A stretch of DNA of 64,000 nt. Source: Candidatus Omnitrophica bacterium UBA6233 (lineage in GTDB: Bacteria; Omnitrophota; Gorgyraeia; Gygaellales; Profunditerraquicolaceae). Positions 41,743 through 52,078 of this stretch are shown piece after piece. The position numbers and the translations under genes are program-made. Numbering within the stretch: position 1 is the first letter of the stretch; every line of letters begins with the position of its first letter. The stretch spans positions 22,824 through 86,823 of the forward strand of contig DJWJ01000033.1 in assembly GCA_002440965.1 (NCBI GenBank), read 5' to 3'. The notes beneath the pieces are model-generated. The model had not been told where the DNA came from and searched no databases. It saw only the letters and a list, made by a program, of their open reading frames with translations.

Positions 41743-42884
41743 TAAACGATCCTCACAAATTGTTTACCCGGAAGCTGCCTGATCAATTTCCTGACCTGTA
41801 AATTTAAAAGTATGCCGGAAACCCGGGAGACATCCATATTCGCTTTCCCGATCAATTCATCCAAAGTCACTGCCTGGCGCGTTATCAAACCATAAAGCCT
41901 ATTTTCGCTTTTGTCATCCAAACCGGACTCTAAGCTCAAGCTCTCTTTTACGCCTAAAGCCTCCGGTTGGGTCTGGCTGGCCTTAAATTCTTTTAATTTA
42001 TTTATTAATATGGGCTCCAATTCTTCAATTATGTCGTCGGCGCTCTCGACCAATTTCGCTCCCTCCCTCAAAAGTTGATTGGTGCCCTTACTGACAAAAC
42101 TATCTGCGCGCCCCGGAACACTAAAGACTTCGCGGCCTTGTTCATTGGCATGGGTTACGGTAATCAACGCTCCGCTTTTGTGCGGCGCCTCGATTACTAC
42201 CACTCCCAGCGATAAACCGCTGATTATCCTGTTCCTGGCGGGAAAATTTCCTTTGTCCGGACGAGTAGTTAAAGGAAATTCTGAAATTACCGCCCCTTTC
42301 CCTTCAATTTCTCCAAATAGTTTTTTATTCTCCGGGGGATAAACTATATCTAAACCGCAGCCTAATACTGCCAGAGTGCGGCCATTCGCCTTTAAGGCGG
42401 ATTGATGGCTAAACGTATCTATACCGCGCGCTCCCCCGCTTACCACGGTAAAACCCTTCTCGGCTAATTCCCGGCTAAGATTCTCCGACATAATTCTGCC
42501 GTAAAGGGAAGCCCGGCGCGTGCCCACCATAGCAATGGAAAAGAAATCTTGGGGCAAAATCTCGCCTTTTACAAATAGGAGTAACGGCGGGTCAATTATA
42601 GACTTCAAACTAGCAGGATAGAATTCACTGTCTAAAGGAATAAGCGTAACCTTGTTTTTCTCGATTAACTTAATCTGACGGCCTAAGTCTACTCTTTGCC
42701 TTCCTTCAACTATTTTTTTAGCAACACCCCGGCCTATGTTTTCTACTTCGGAGAGCTTGTCTAATGAAGCTTCCAATATCGCCCCGGGAGTCCTGAATCT
42801 TGCCAAAAGGCTTTTCCCCCGCCTTGCCCCAATTCCAGGAGTTAGCGCTAAACGCAACCAGTCTGCTGATTTCTGGGTTAACAT
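41742..42884 (-). CDS. dprA: DNA-processing protein DprA
   Basis: DprA loads RecA on incoming single-stranded DNA during natural transformation. The 380 residues include an N-terminal helix-hairpin-helix region (GIGARRGKSLL, VENIGRGVAKKIVEG) and the Rossmann-like domain (MVGTRRASLYGR, VVSGGARGIDTFSHQSAL, LGCGLDIVYPPEN, SEFPLTTRPDKGNFPARNRIISGLS, VFSVPGRADSFVSKGTNQLLREGA). A C-terminal winged-helix DML1-like domain closes it. It is co-transcribed with topA. No other competence genes are in the window, so DprA alone does not show competence. Confidence 0.96.
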   Translation of the reverse strand: MLTQKSADWLRLALTPGIGARRGKSLLARFRTPGAILEASLDKLSEVENIGRGVAKKIVEGRQRVDLGRQIKLIEKNKVTLIPLDSEFYPASLKSIIDPPLLLFVKGEILPQDFFSIAMVGTRRASLYGRIMSENLSRELAEKGFTVVSGGARGIDTFSHQSALKANGRTLAVLGCGLDIVYPPENKKLFGEIEGKGAVISEFPLTTRPDKGNFPARNRIISGLSLGVVVIEAPHKSGALITVTHANEQGREVFSVPGRADSFVSKGTNQLLREGAKLVESADDIIEELEPILINKLKEFKASQTQPEALGVKESLSLESGLDDKSENRLYGLITRQAVTLDELIGKANMDVSRVSGILLNLQVRKLIRQLPGKQFVRIV

Positions 42885-42961
42885 AATAATTTACAAAAAC
42901 CGTCCGCGAAACACATATTACAAATCTCCTATTCCTCTAGTTTTGGGTTTTGCGCTAATTT

Positions 42962-43492
42962 TTAGCCGCTCTTTAAGGCCTGTTGCTTTGCGCGGGGAAA
43001 AAGTTTTAAAATCCTGCCGGCAACCTGCTTTACCGAAAGCCTGGAGGTATCAATGGCCTTGTCCGCTTCAGCATAATACGGAGAACGCAATTTTAAAAGC
43101 AACCCGATTTGTTTTTCAGGATCCTTTACGTTAAGGAGCGGGCGGTGAGTTTGTGCGGAAACCCGTTTTAATATGACTTCGGGAAGGGCCTTCAGGCAAA
43201 TCATCGTCCCCGAATCTTTCATAACCCTTATATTCTCTTCATTAATCACGATCCCGCCGCCGCAGGCCACAACAAAACCATTTTCTTTAGCTATTTCTTT
43301 AAGCGCTTTTTTTTCTGCCCGCCTGAAATACTGCTCACCATCTTTGGCAAAGATATCGGCTATAGTTCTTTTTTCTTTTAATTCAATGAAATCGTCAAGG
43401 TCGACAAAATGCCACTTCTTTTTTTTGGCTAATTCGCAGCCTACCGCGCTCTTGCCTGTTCCCATGAACCCCACCAGATAGATATTTTTCAT
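42962..43492 (-). CDS. aroK: shikimate kinase
   Basis: AroK phosphorylates shikimate with ATP. From the ATG at 43492 it has 176 residues: P-loop GFMGTGKSAVG (residues 8-18), the DLDDFIE Asp pair (shikimate/Mg site), FRRAEKKAL (Arg), VVACGGGIV, and the lid RPLLNV. An ATG 24 bp further upstream (43516) lies inside a REP-like palindrome and would add MRTVPTNH, which I treat as non-coding. Next upstream are a SpoVG-like gene and aroC, so two steps of chorismate synthesis are clustered. Confidence 0.94.
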   Translation of the reverse strand: MKNIYLVGFMGTGKSAVGCELAKKKKWHFVDLDDFIELKEKRTIADIFAKDGEQYFRRAEKKALKEIAKENGFVVACGGGIVINEENIRVMKDSGTMICLKALPEVILKRVSAQTHRPLLNVKDPEKQIGLLLKLRSPYYAEADKAIDTSRLSVKQVAGRILKLFPRAKQQALKSG

Positions 43493-43502
43493 ATGATTTG
43501 TA

Positions 43503-43575
43503 GGGACGGTTCTCAACTCAATCTAAAAGTGTCCCCGGATAGGGGACAGTTTTGCTCTGGTTTGAGAACCGTCCC
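43503..43575. repeat. REP/REPIN-like palindrome
   Basis: Outer arms GGGACGGTTCTCAA (43503-43516) and TTGAGAACCGTCCC (43562-43575) are perfect inverted repeats. An inner hairpin TGTCCCC-GGATA-GGGGACA is at 43530-43548. It lies between the SpoVG-like gene and aroK. Related palindromes occur in many genomes, often with REP-associated tyrosine transposases; no such transposase gene is seen here. Confidence 0.85.
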
Positions 43576-43580
43576 CTTGG

Positions 43581-43844
43581 TTATTCCTTATACGCTGTCA
43601 AAACCGCCTCGCATAGCTGCGTTTTGAGTTCCTTAGTGGTAGGATAAACTGTGTTATACCACTTGCCATCTTTACCCTGATGCCTCGGCATGCTGACGAA
43701 TAACCCCTGGCTGCCATCAACTATGCTAAAACCCTTGATTATTATCCCTGCCAACGACACATCGGCAAAGGCCTTCAGCTTTGATTCGCCGCTAAACCGA
43801 TAGATCCGGCTAACCTGTATTTCCTTGCCATCCATTGTAATCAC
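43581..43844 (-). CDS. spoVG: SpoVG-family protein
   Basis: A small 87-residue protein matching SpoVG: VSRIYRFSGESKLKAFADVSLAGIIIKGFSIVDG, then the conserved GLFVSMPRHQGKDGKWYNTVYP and a C-terminal helix (LKTQLCEAVLTAY). SpoVG binds nucleic acid and regulates varied processes in Gram-positives and spirochaetes. In a diderm without spore genes the target is unknown. The symbol follows family membership only. GGGGG/AAGGGGG lies a few bases before the ATG. It sits between aroC and the REP palindrome. Confidence 0.85.
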   Translation of the reverse strand: MITMDGKEIQVSRIYRFSGESKLKAFADVSLAGIIIKGFSIVDGSQGLFVSMPRHQGKDGKWYNTVYPTTKELKTQLCEAVLTAYKE

Positions 43845-43881
43845 CCCCTTCTAACTCAATAGACGTAAGGGATGAGGTTTT

Positions 43882-44922
43882 CTAACTAATTCTCTTTAAA
43901 TAATTCTTAAAGTTATCTTGGATATCCCCTAAGGAGTCTGCACCGAATTTCTCCAGCAAAGCATCGGCTAAAACAAACGCGCTTGCCGCCTCCGCAACCA
44001 CCGCCGCAGCAGCCACTACCGAAGTATCCGAACGCTCGGTAGCTGCCTTGGAAGCCCTTTTGTTGTTTATATTAACTGAACATAAAGGATTCATCAAAGT
44101 GCATATGGGTTTCATACAGGCGCGTAAAATTATATCTTCGCCGTTAGATATGCCGCCTTCGATTCCGCCGGCATTATTTGTTTTATGGAAATACCCCTTG
44201 GGCCTGGAATAAAAAATCTCATCGTGCACTTCCGAGCCAAAACTAACCGCATACCCTAACCCCAAGCCTATCTCCAGCGCTTTTATTCCAGGAATAGATA
44301 TTAACGCCTGCGCCAGCTTTCCATCCAAACGCCTGTCAGGCTGGACATAACTTCCCAAGCCTACTGGCGCGCCTTTGATGGTTACCTCAAATATTCCGCC
44401 AACAGTATCTTTATTTTTTATAGCTTCGCTTATTTTAGCTTTCATACCCGGAGGGCTGTTTTCGCCGCCAACAGACAAAACCCGGCTGGTAATGTTAATT
44501 TTGAATTCATTCAATAAAATCTTGCATAACGCGCCTATGCCAACGGTTGCCGCGGTGCTCCGGGCAGAAGCGCGCTCCAAAACTTCCCTTATATCCGAAA
44601 AGCCGTATTTTAACAACCCGGCCAAATCCGCATGCCCCGGTCGGGGGCACAATACCTTATGGAGTTTCTCGATGCTAGAATCTTTGTTTTCGACAAGAAG
44701 CGTGATAGGGCTGCCTAAAGTCGTGTTGTTTTTTAAGCCCGAAAGAAGTTTGGCCCGGTCATTCTCAATCTGCATACGCTTGCCCCGGCCAAATCCGGAC
44801 TGCCTGCGTTTTAATTCTTTATTAATCAGTTCCGGGGTTATCCTAAGGCCTGCCGGCATACCTTCCAAAATCGCAACTATTGCCTTGCCATGCGATTCAC
44901 CTGCGGTTAAAAGACGCAGCAT
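43882..44922 (-). CDS. aroC: chorismate synthase
   Basis: AroC makes chorismate from EPSP using reduced FMN. The 346-residue length is a little below the usual 350-390. Signatures: LTAGESHGKAIVAILEGMPAG at the N-terminus, RRQSGFGRGKRM, CPRPGHADLAGLLKYG, ERASARSTAATVGIGALCK, NNAGGIEGGISNGEDI and a C-terminal ATERSDTSVVAAAAVVAEA block. The FMN-contact His residues are present. It heads the aroC-spoVG-aroK run; a family-1 repeat and the secreted nuclease gene lie upstream. Confidence 0.96.
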   Translation of the reverse strand: MLRLLTAGESHGKAIVAILEGMPAGLRITPELINKELKRRQSGFGRGKRMQIENDRAKLLSGLKNNTTLGSPITLLVENKDSSIEKLHKVLCPRPGHADLAGLLKYGFSDIREVLERASARSTAATVGIGALCKILLNEFKINITSRVLSVGGENSPPGMKAKISEAIKNKDTVGGIFEVTIKGAPVGLGSYVQPDRRLDGKLAQALISIPGIKALEIGLGLGYAVSFGSEVHDEIFYSRPKGYFHKTNNAGGIEGGISNGEDIILRACMKPICTLMNPLCSVNINNKRASKAATERSDTSVVAAAAVVAEAASAFVLADALLEKFGADSLGDIQDNFKNYLKRIS

Positions 44923-45000
44923 ACTGTCTCCTTTCGTGTTGCCCCGCGATAATTCAACTGTAAGTTTGACTCAAAAGTTAAAATGTAAAACCAAAAACTG

Positions 45001-45136
45001 TTAAGGTCAAAGGTCAAAGCTCAAAATTCAAAATAAGCACAAATGACAAATAGCAAATGACAAAACTCCAGTTTTGATATTTGACATTTGAGTTTTAGAT
45101 TTATTTTGAGCTTTGAATTTTGTCATTTGTCATTAA
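45001..45136. repeat. family-1 long inverted repeat, copy 11
   Basis: A palindrome from TTAAGGTCAAAGGTCAAAGC to TTTTGTCATTTGTCATTAA. An outer left arm (AAAAGTTAAAATGTAAAACC) starts near 44972. Confidence 0.86.
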
Positions 45137-45163
45137 GCTTTTGACTTTATAATAGCAGCCTGT

Positions 45164-45730
45164 CTATTTCCACAGTCCGCGCTGGTTCTGACGCGCCTGT
45201 CGGTATAACTTAGAAAATAAATCCGCGTATTTGACGTTCGGCGGGTAAGTCATCAAAGACGCATACCCTTCTTCTACAATCTTAGCATTTACGAAAGTGC
45301 CGTCTTTTAGAAATACATACGCTAACAGCCTATCGTATTTATCATACTTGTTGACGTCAAATTCCAAACTTACCCGCTTGCCCTCAACCAAATTCTTGGT
45401 GAATTTGAAAGAACGCTCTCCCAGTTTTTGAATAGCAGCAACGTCCTGTTTGGAACGCTGCGCGTCGCGGTAAAGCTTTTTGGAAACATGCATCTCCGGA
45501 GTATCGATTCCGATAAGCCGGACTTTCTCTCCCGTCTCAAGCACAAGAGTATCTCCGTCTACTGCCCTGGTTACCAAAATATCGGCGTAATCATAACTTT
45601 TACCGAAAGGCATAACGAATTTTGCATCTTTGGAATCATAGGCAATCTGCGCGTCTTCATTACAACCTGCCAGGTTAAACAACATAACCAAGGCGGCAAA
45701 AGCAGAGATTCTTCTAAGCAAATTATTCAT
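45164..45730 (-). CDS. thermonuclease-family (SNase) lipoprotein
   Basis: A 188-residue nuclease of the staphylococcal nuclease fold. A signal peptide ends in the lipobox NLAGC with Cys23, so the protein should be lipid-anchored. The domain has VTRAVDGDTLVLETGEKVRLIGIDTPE (Asp and Arg of the active site), the GERSFKFTKNLVEG and YDKYDRLLAYVFL blocks and the C-terminal ARQNQRGLW. It probably degrades extracellular or periplasmic nucleic acid for nutrition. It is transcribed divergently from the helicase, with a good promoter and TGGAG upstream. Confidence 0.88.
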   Translation of the reverse strand: MNNLLRRISAFAALVMLFNLAGCNEDAQIAYDSKDAKFVMPFGKSYDYADILVTRAVDGDTLVLETGEKVRLIGIDTPEMHVSKKLYRDAQRSKQDVAAIQKLGERSFKFTKNLVEGKRVSLEFDVNKYDKYDRLLAYVFLKDGTFVNAKIVEEGYASLMTYPPNVKYADLFSKLYRQARQNQRGLWK

Positions 45731-45769
45731 TCCATTTCTCCATTTATCCGTTAATAATGCGACGGTTTC

Positions 45770-45798
45770 ATTTTACTATTTATTATTAGATAAATCAA
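45770..45798 (-). promoter_or_regulatory. sigma70-type promoter for the nuclease gene
   Basis: On minus: TTGATT at 45798-45793, a 17-bp spacer, TAAAAT at 45775-45770, then a leader of about 30 bases with TGGAG before the ATG. It is packed against the helicase promoter on the other strand, so the two may compete. Confidence 0.7.
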
Positions 45799-45815
45799 CC
45801 CTTTTAGACTATAAT
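45786..45815 (+). promoter_or_regulatory. candidate leaderless promoter for the helicase
   Basis: TATAAT at 45810-45815 is followed by six bases and the ATG at 45822, so transcription would begin at or very near the start codon. No Shine-Dalgarno sequence is present. The -35 (TTAGAT, 45786-45791) is weak and overlaps the region of the divergent promoter. Confidence 0.55.
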
Positions 45816-45821
45816 ATTCTT

Positions 45822-47698
45822 ATGATTTACGACCGGTTCCAGCAGGAAGCAATCGACTTTATCAATCAGGGACATTCGGTAATCGTTTCGGCTCCGACTG
45901 GCGCCGGCAAAACCGCCATTGCCGAACACATTATCACCACTTCGATTGAAAAGAATATCGGCGTAATTTATACCGCTCCCATCAAGGCGCTTTCTAACCA
46001 GAAATTCCGCGACTTTCAGGCCCAATTCGGGGATAAAATCGGCTTATTAACCGGCGATGTTTCCTTAAACGCTTCGGCTCCGATTTTAATCATGACTACC
46101 GAGATCTTCCGCAATAAAATCCTGGATGAGCCTAAGAGCCTCGAACAATATTCCTGGATCATCTTTGACGAAATCCACTATATCGATAATCCCGAGCGCG
46201 GCACTGTCTGGGAAGAATCCCTGATATTTCTGCCTAAGCATATGAATCTTCTGGGCCTATCCGCGACCATTCCAAATATCCAACAATTCGCTTCTTGGAT
46301 CGAATCCATCCATAACAAAACAGTAAAGGTCGTTATCGAAGATAAACGCCCTGTCCCTTTGCACTTCCTTTTCCAGGCAGGCGGCGAAATAACCGATAAA
46401 ATCGAACATTTTAAAAGATTAAGGTTTTTTAAGCCCAACAAATTATTCGGCCTTATAAACTACGTGCGTAACGCCCAGGGCCTGCCTTGCATATATTTTG
46501 TTTTTGGCCGCAGGCGGGCCGAAGAATTAGCCTCGGAATTGGCCTGTTCTAATTTCTTAAACGGCGAGGAGAAAACCCGCATCCTCAAAATGTATACGGA
46601 TCTTTGCGAACGTTTTGACCTCAAGAACGACCGGACTGCTCAAAACCTTTACCGGCTTATTCAAAACGGAATCGCCTATCATCATGCCGGTATGCTGCCT
46701 ACCCTCAAAGAAGTCATTGAAAGGCTGTTTACCAGTCGGCTCCTCAAGGTTATCTTTACAACCGAAACTTTCGCGCTGGGGATAAATATGCCCAGCCGCA
46801 CGGTTATCTTCGATGAACTGCGTAAATTTTACGGGCGCTACGTGCGGAATTTGAAAACCCGCGATTTTTATCAGATGGCCGGACGCGCAGGCAGACGCGG
46901 TATAGATACCGAAGGTTTTGTTTATTGCCGGCTTAACCTGCAAAGAATCCGCATTGACGAAGCTAAACGCATAATCTACGGGAAACCCGAAGAAGTAAGA
47001 AGCCAACTTAACACTTCTTACGCCACAATCCTGAATCTTTACGAAAAATACCAAGAGGATTTATTCAAAATTTATCCTCTCTCTCTGCATTTCTTTCAGT
47101 CGCGAAAAAATGACCAGAAAGAAGCTCTCCGGCTCATCGAAGCAAAATTAAAACTCCTGAAAGACTTAAATTACATCAATAACGGCGCGCTTACCGAAAA
47201 AGGAGAATTCGCCAAGAACGTCTACGGTTACGAATTGATTTTGAGCGAGCTGTATGAACAGCATATCCTGGAACAGCTTGACGAATTCGGGCTGGGGGTA
47301 ATCGCGGTTTCCGCCGTATTTGAACCGCGCAAAAACCAACGCATCCCTTCCAATCTTTCCAGGAATACCCGGCAGATTAAAAAGATGTGCGAAGGAATCT
47401 ACGACGAGGTTAAACATAAGGAAGAAAGATTTAGAATCTACCCCTTTAGCAAACTCCCCTATTTTCATATGAGCACGGCAATGGAGGCGTGGCTGCGCGG
47501 GACAAACTTCGAGAAAACTTTAAGGCTGGGAGATACTGATGAAGGAGAAGTCGTGCGGTATTTCCGGATGAGCGTGCAGGTGTTGCGCGAAATTGCCGAC
47601 GCAAAAGTATCTTCCTATGTCTTGAAAGACAAAATCAAAGAAACAATCCGCGTGATTAACCGCGATGTAGTAGATGCGGAGAAACAACTCAGAGAAGG

Positions 47699-47702
<4 letters not shown>
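45822..47702 (+). CDS. Ski2-like DExH-box helicase
   Basis: A superfamily 2 helicase of 626 residues and the only plus-strand gene. Motif I is APTGAGKTAIAEH, Ia YTAPIKALSNQKFRDF, II DEIHYI, III LSATIPN, V TTETFALGINMPSRTVIF and VI QMAGRAGRRG, the Ski2/Mtr4/Hel308 pattern. The FDELRKF run and a C-terminal helical region (about 430-620) follow; no arch (KOW) domain is seen. The eukaryotic relatives unwind RNA for exosomes, while bacterial ones are poorly known. It stands alone, with a nuclease gene divergent on the left, and its stop codon overlaps the stop of the convergent fibre-like gene at 47699-47702. It is probably translated from a leaderless mRNA. Confidence 0.9.
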
Positions 47703-49388
<1,686 letters not shown>

Positions 49389-49407
49389 TGGAGCACCTCC
49401 TTGGGGT

Positions 49408-50346
49408 TTAAGACGTTTCTTTGTATTTCAAATAATCTGTTAAAATCTTACCATGATCAAAAGCAAGATTCAAATCTTTTATTTCGCTTAATTTGACTAT
49501 CTTTAAATCCCCAGCATCGTCTCCTGCCTCCGGTTTACCTTCAGCCTGAGCGATATAAACTGTGCCAATGGTATGAAAACGCGGGTCGCGCCCGGGATCA
49601 GAATAAGTATGAAATTGTTTTATTCCCTTAATATCGAGCCCAGTCTCTTCTTTAGCCTCTCTTACTACCGCTTTTTCCAGGCTCTCTCCATAATCCACAA
49701 AACCTCCGGGAAGCGCCCAGCCAAAAGGCGGATTTTTTCTTTCGATTAACACTATACCTCCGTTAATTTCAATTATAGCGTCTACTGTAGAAAACGGCCC
49801 ATTCTGCAATTTGTAAAGGATATGCTCAAGATACTTGATTACGCCTTGCTCAAAAATATCGTAAGCTTCCTGATCAAAAAGGCAAAAGGTGATTTCTTGA
49901 ATATTGGATTTTTCCTCGCGCAAATATCTCCAGATTTCCTGCGCCATAATTTTGGCCGAAGCCAATAAAGGAAAGGCGCCTGTGCCGCAGCCTAACGCCG
50001 GAAACGCGACAGATTTCACCCCTAATTCATCGGCAACTTTCAAAGAATTCCGGAAAGAATCCCGGATCCTTGTTTCGCCGGTTTTAAAACTCATATCCAT
50101 AGTCGCGGCGTGAATAACGTATTTTGCTTTTAACGACCCGGCCGTAGTAAAAACCGCTTCTCCGACTTGAATGGGGCACTTCTTTACCGCTTCTTCTTCG
50201 ATTATCTTACCGCCCTTTTTCTTAATCGCGCCGGCTACCCCGCCTCCCATAAAGCCCTGATTATTCGCCGCGTTAACAATGGCATCGGCGCTTAACTCGG
50301 TTATATCCTGCCGGATAACTCTTATTTCACAATTTTTGATTTTCAT
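49408..50346 (-). CDS. macro domain-Nudix hydrolase fusion
   Basis: A 312-residue two-domain protein. Residues 1 to about 165 are a macro domain of the MacroD/YmdB type (VIRQDITELSADAIVNAANNQG, GGGVAGAIKKKGG, TTAGSLKAKYVIHAATMD, SVAFPALGCGTGAFPL), which in relatives removes ADP-ribose or hydrolyses O-acetyl-ADP-ribose. From about residue 180 there is a Nudix domain with the box GGFVDYGESLEKAVVREAKEETGLDI intact. A chain of de-ADP-ribosylation followed by ADP-ribose hydrolysis is an attractive guess. I place the start at 50346 (MKIKNCEIRVIRQ); the 34 upstream residues overlap nth in another frame and look non-coding. The nth stop is 8 bp away. Confidence 0.9.
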   Translation of the reverse strand: MKIKNCEIRVIRQDITELSADAIVNAANNQGFMGGGVAGAIKKKGGKIIEEEAVKKCPIQVGEAVFTTAGSLKAKYVIHAATMDMSFKTGETRIRDSFRNSLKVADELGVKSVAFPALGCGTGAFPLLASAKIMAQEIWRYLREEKSNIQEITFCLFDQEAYDIFEQGVIKYLEHILYKLQNGPFSTVDAIIEINGGIVLIERKNPPFGWALPGGFVDYGESLEKAVVREAKEETGLDIKGIKQFHTYSDPGRDPRFHTIGTVYIAQAEGKPEAGDDAGDLKIVKLSEIKDLNLAFDHGKILTDYLKYKETS

Positions 50347-50353
50347 TCTACAA

Positions 50354-51001
50354 TTATCGGAATTTATACACACCTTTACGTTTGCAAAAATTAACCGCCA
50401 GACACCGGCTGCAAAACGGCAGAATCGGTAAGCATAAGTTCTGGCCAAAAGTTACCAGCGTAGTATTAATCCCTATCCATTCATTTCCAGGAAGAATTTT
50501 CTTTAGCTCTTTTTCCGTCTCTTCCGGCGTCTTTGTTTTAACCCAACCCAAACGGTTGGAAATACGGTGCACATGCGTATCCACGCAAATCGCCGGTATA
50601 TTAAAACCCAAGCTCAAAACCAGATTTGCTGTCTTTAGCCCAACACCTTTAAAGGCTAACAGATCTTCTAATTTATAAGGGACTTTGCCGTTAAAAGTTT
50701 TGATAAGCTTATGGCTTATATCCAAAATGGCTTTTGCTTTATTGCGGTAGAAACCTACGGGATAAATCAACTTCTCCAAGCGCCCTCTAGACAGCCTTAC
50801 CAAGCTTGCGGGATTGGACGCAACCCTAAACAACCTGTATGCTGCTTCTATAGTGGTTTTATCTTTCGTGCGCAAGCTCAAAATGCAGGAAATTAAAACC
50901 TGATAAGGATCGCGCCTTGCGGCAATCTTGGTAACTGAAGGCACCGCATAAGGCTGGATCTGTTTTTCGATCAGCCTTATGGTTTTGATTAAATGCTTCA
51001 C
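50354..51001 (-). CDS. nth: endonuclease III
   Basis: A DNA glycosylase/AP lyase of base excision repair that removes oxidised pyrimidines. The 215 residues have the helix-hairpin-helix LLAFKGVGLKTANLVLSLGF with the catalytic Lys, the VDTHVHRISNRLG Asp, and the [4Fe-4S] cysteines C-x6-C-x2-C-x5-C in CLPILPFCSRCLAVNFC. It is followed by the macro-Nudix gene, and it lies 14 bp downstream of the outer-membrane protein gene, so they may share a transcript. Confidence 0.95.
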   Translation of the reverse strand: MKHLIKTIRLIEKQIQPYAVPSVTKIAARRDPYQVLISCILSLRTKDKTTIEAAYRLFRVASNPASLVRLSRGRLEKLIYPVGFYRNKAKAILDISHKLIKTFNGKVPYKLEDLLAFKGVGLKTANLVLSLGFNIPAICVDTHVHRISNRLGWVKTKTPEETEKELKKILPGNEWIGINTTLVTFGQNLCLPILPFCSRCLAVNFCKRKGVYKFR

Positions 51002-51015
51002 GCTTTATTCCGGTA

Positions 51016-52029
51016 TTACATTGCAATATTTACACGGAACTCGGTATACAAACCATTATTGACAGCAACTTTACCCAGGCTATCCTGGCGGTATTCGATA
51101 GAACGATTAAATACACTACCTGCGGAAAGAGAAGCCTGAATATTCTTGTTAGGAGCATACTTCAGTCCTGCGCCGGCGCGTATTTCATTATAATTAAGTA
51201 CCTGGTTTTTCTTGCCATTCTGGGTTACCTTATACTCATCGACAACATATTCACCTTGCATGAAAACCGTCCATTTATCATTCAGGTTATAGTCAATTTC
51301 CGGCATAGGAGGAACTAAATTAAAAGTTAACTTATCATTCGGCCTATAAATCAACCCGACAATCGGAGAAACAGCGGCTTTAAAACCAGGGATATATTCA
51401 GCTCCGCAAACAAGAGTTAATTTGTCAGTCGGCTGGTAAATCATAAAATAGCGCTGGGCCAAATGGAATGACTCCGAACGGAAATTCCAGTTGTCCGTGT
51501 AAAACGAAGGCGCCAAGGCTATCGTGAAATAAGTTTTTTCCAAATTAAAAAACGGCAAAGTAGTTTCTACTCCCAGGCCAAAAGTAGTTAACCGGGCTGG
51601 AAGCTGAACAGCCGTAGTATTGCTTATACCTATATACTTAGTGACTAAACCGAACTGGATCGGAAGCTTGTCAAAAGCCTTCATTTTATAGTTATACTCT
51701 GAAGCAGCGGTAACTATACCGATTTTTCCGGATTGGGACTTGACTCCGGATAATGGCATAAAACGACCATAAGTATCCAGTGCCTGCGGCAAATACTCTT
51801 CTTCGACTGTAATCGCTTGTCCTAATTCCTGACGGTAATCTGCGGCAGTAACAGCATTGGGATTCTCGGCAACAACAGCCTTGGGATCCGTGACAGCCTG
51901 CTCCATGGCCTTAGCCTGGGCCTTATCAACACCCTGATCCGCATAAGCATTCATTAAAACAAGGGAAAAACAAAAAACACATAAAAATAAAAACAATAAT
52001 TTAACCCTAACTTCCGCCTTGTTAATCAT
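51016..52029 (-). CDS. outer-membrane beta-barrel protein of unknown function
   Basis: A 337-residue exported protein: a long signal peptide (LLFLFLCVFCFSLVLMNAYA), a periplasmic linker of about 50 residues rich in Ala/Gln/Asp, and then alternating amphipathic strands to a C-terminal strand ending in ...YTEFRVNIAM, as in outer-membrane barrels. Strand-like segments include KIGIVTAASEYNYKMK, QFGLVTKYIGIS and TFGLGVETTLPFF. The barrel part might belong to the DUF6268 group; I cannot confirm it. It has its own promoter and strong AAAGGAGGG, so it is probably abundant. The neighbouring AsmA-like gene upstream is also an outer-membrane-related protein. Confidence 0.75.
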   Translation of the reverse strand: MINKAEVRVKLLFLFLCVFCFSLVLMNAYADQGVDKAQAKAMEQAVTDPKAVVAENPNAVTAADYRQELGQAITVEEEYLPQALDTYGRFMPLSGVKSQSGKIGIVTAASEYNYKMKAFDKLPIQFGLVTKYIGISNTTAVQLPARLTTFGLGVETTLPFFNLEKTYFTIALAPSFYTDNWNFRSESFHLAQRYFMIYQPTDKLTLVCGAEYIPGFKAAVSPIVGLIYRPNDKLTFNLVPPMPEIDYNLNDKWTVFMQGEYVVDEYKVTQNGKKNQVLNYNEIRAGAGLKYAPNKNIQASLSAGSVFNRSIEYRQDSLGKVAVNNGLYTEFRVNIAM

Positions 52030-52063
52030 ACTACTCCCTCCTTTTTAAAATCGATTAAGGCGT

Positions 52064-52072
52064 ATTATACCA
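52064..52072 (-). promoter_or_regulatory. extended -10 promoter for the beta-barrel gene
   Basis: On minus: TGG followed by TATAAT (52069-52064), an extended -10. No convincing -35 is seen 17 bp upstream. AAAAAGGAGGGAG and the ATG at 52029 follow. Confidence 0.65.
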
Positions 52073-52078
52073 TAAATA

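Noticed and set aside
45804..46025. 73-codon minus frame under the helicase 5' end
   Set aside because: It is a shadow of the helicase frame; the plus-strand product has all SF2 motifs.
50347..50448. 34-residue N-terminal extension of the macro-Nudix protein
   Set aside because: It overlaps the 3' end of nth in another frame and precedes the conserved macro-domain start without similarity to it.
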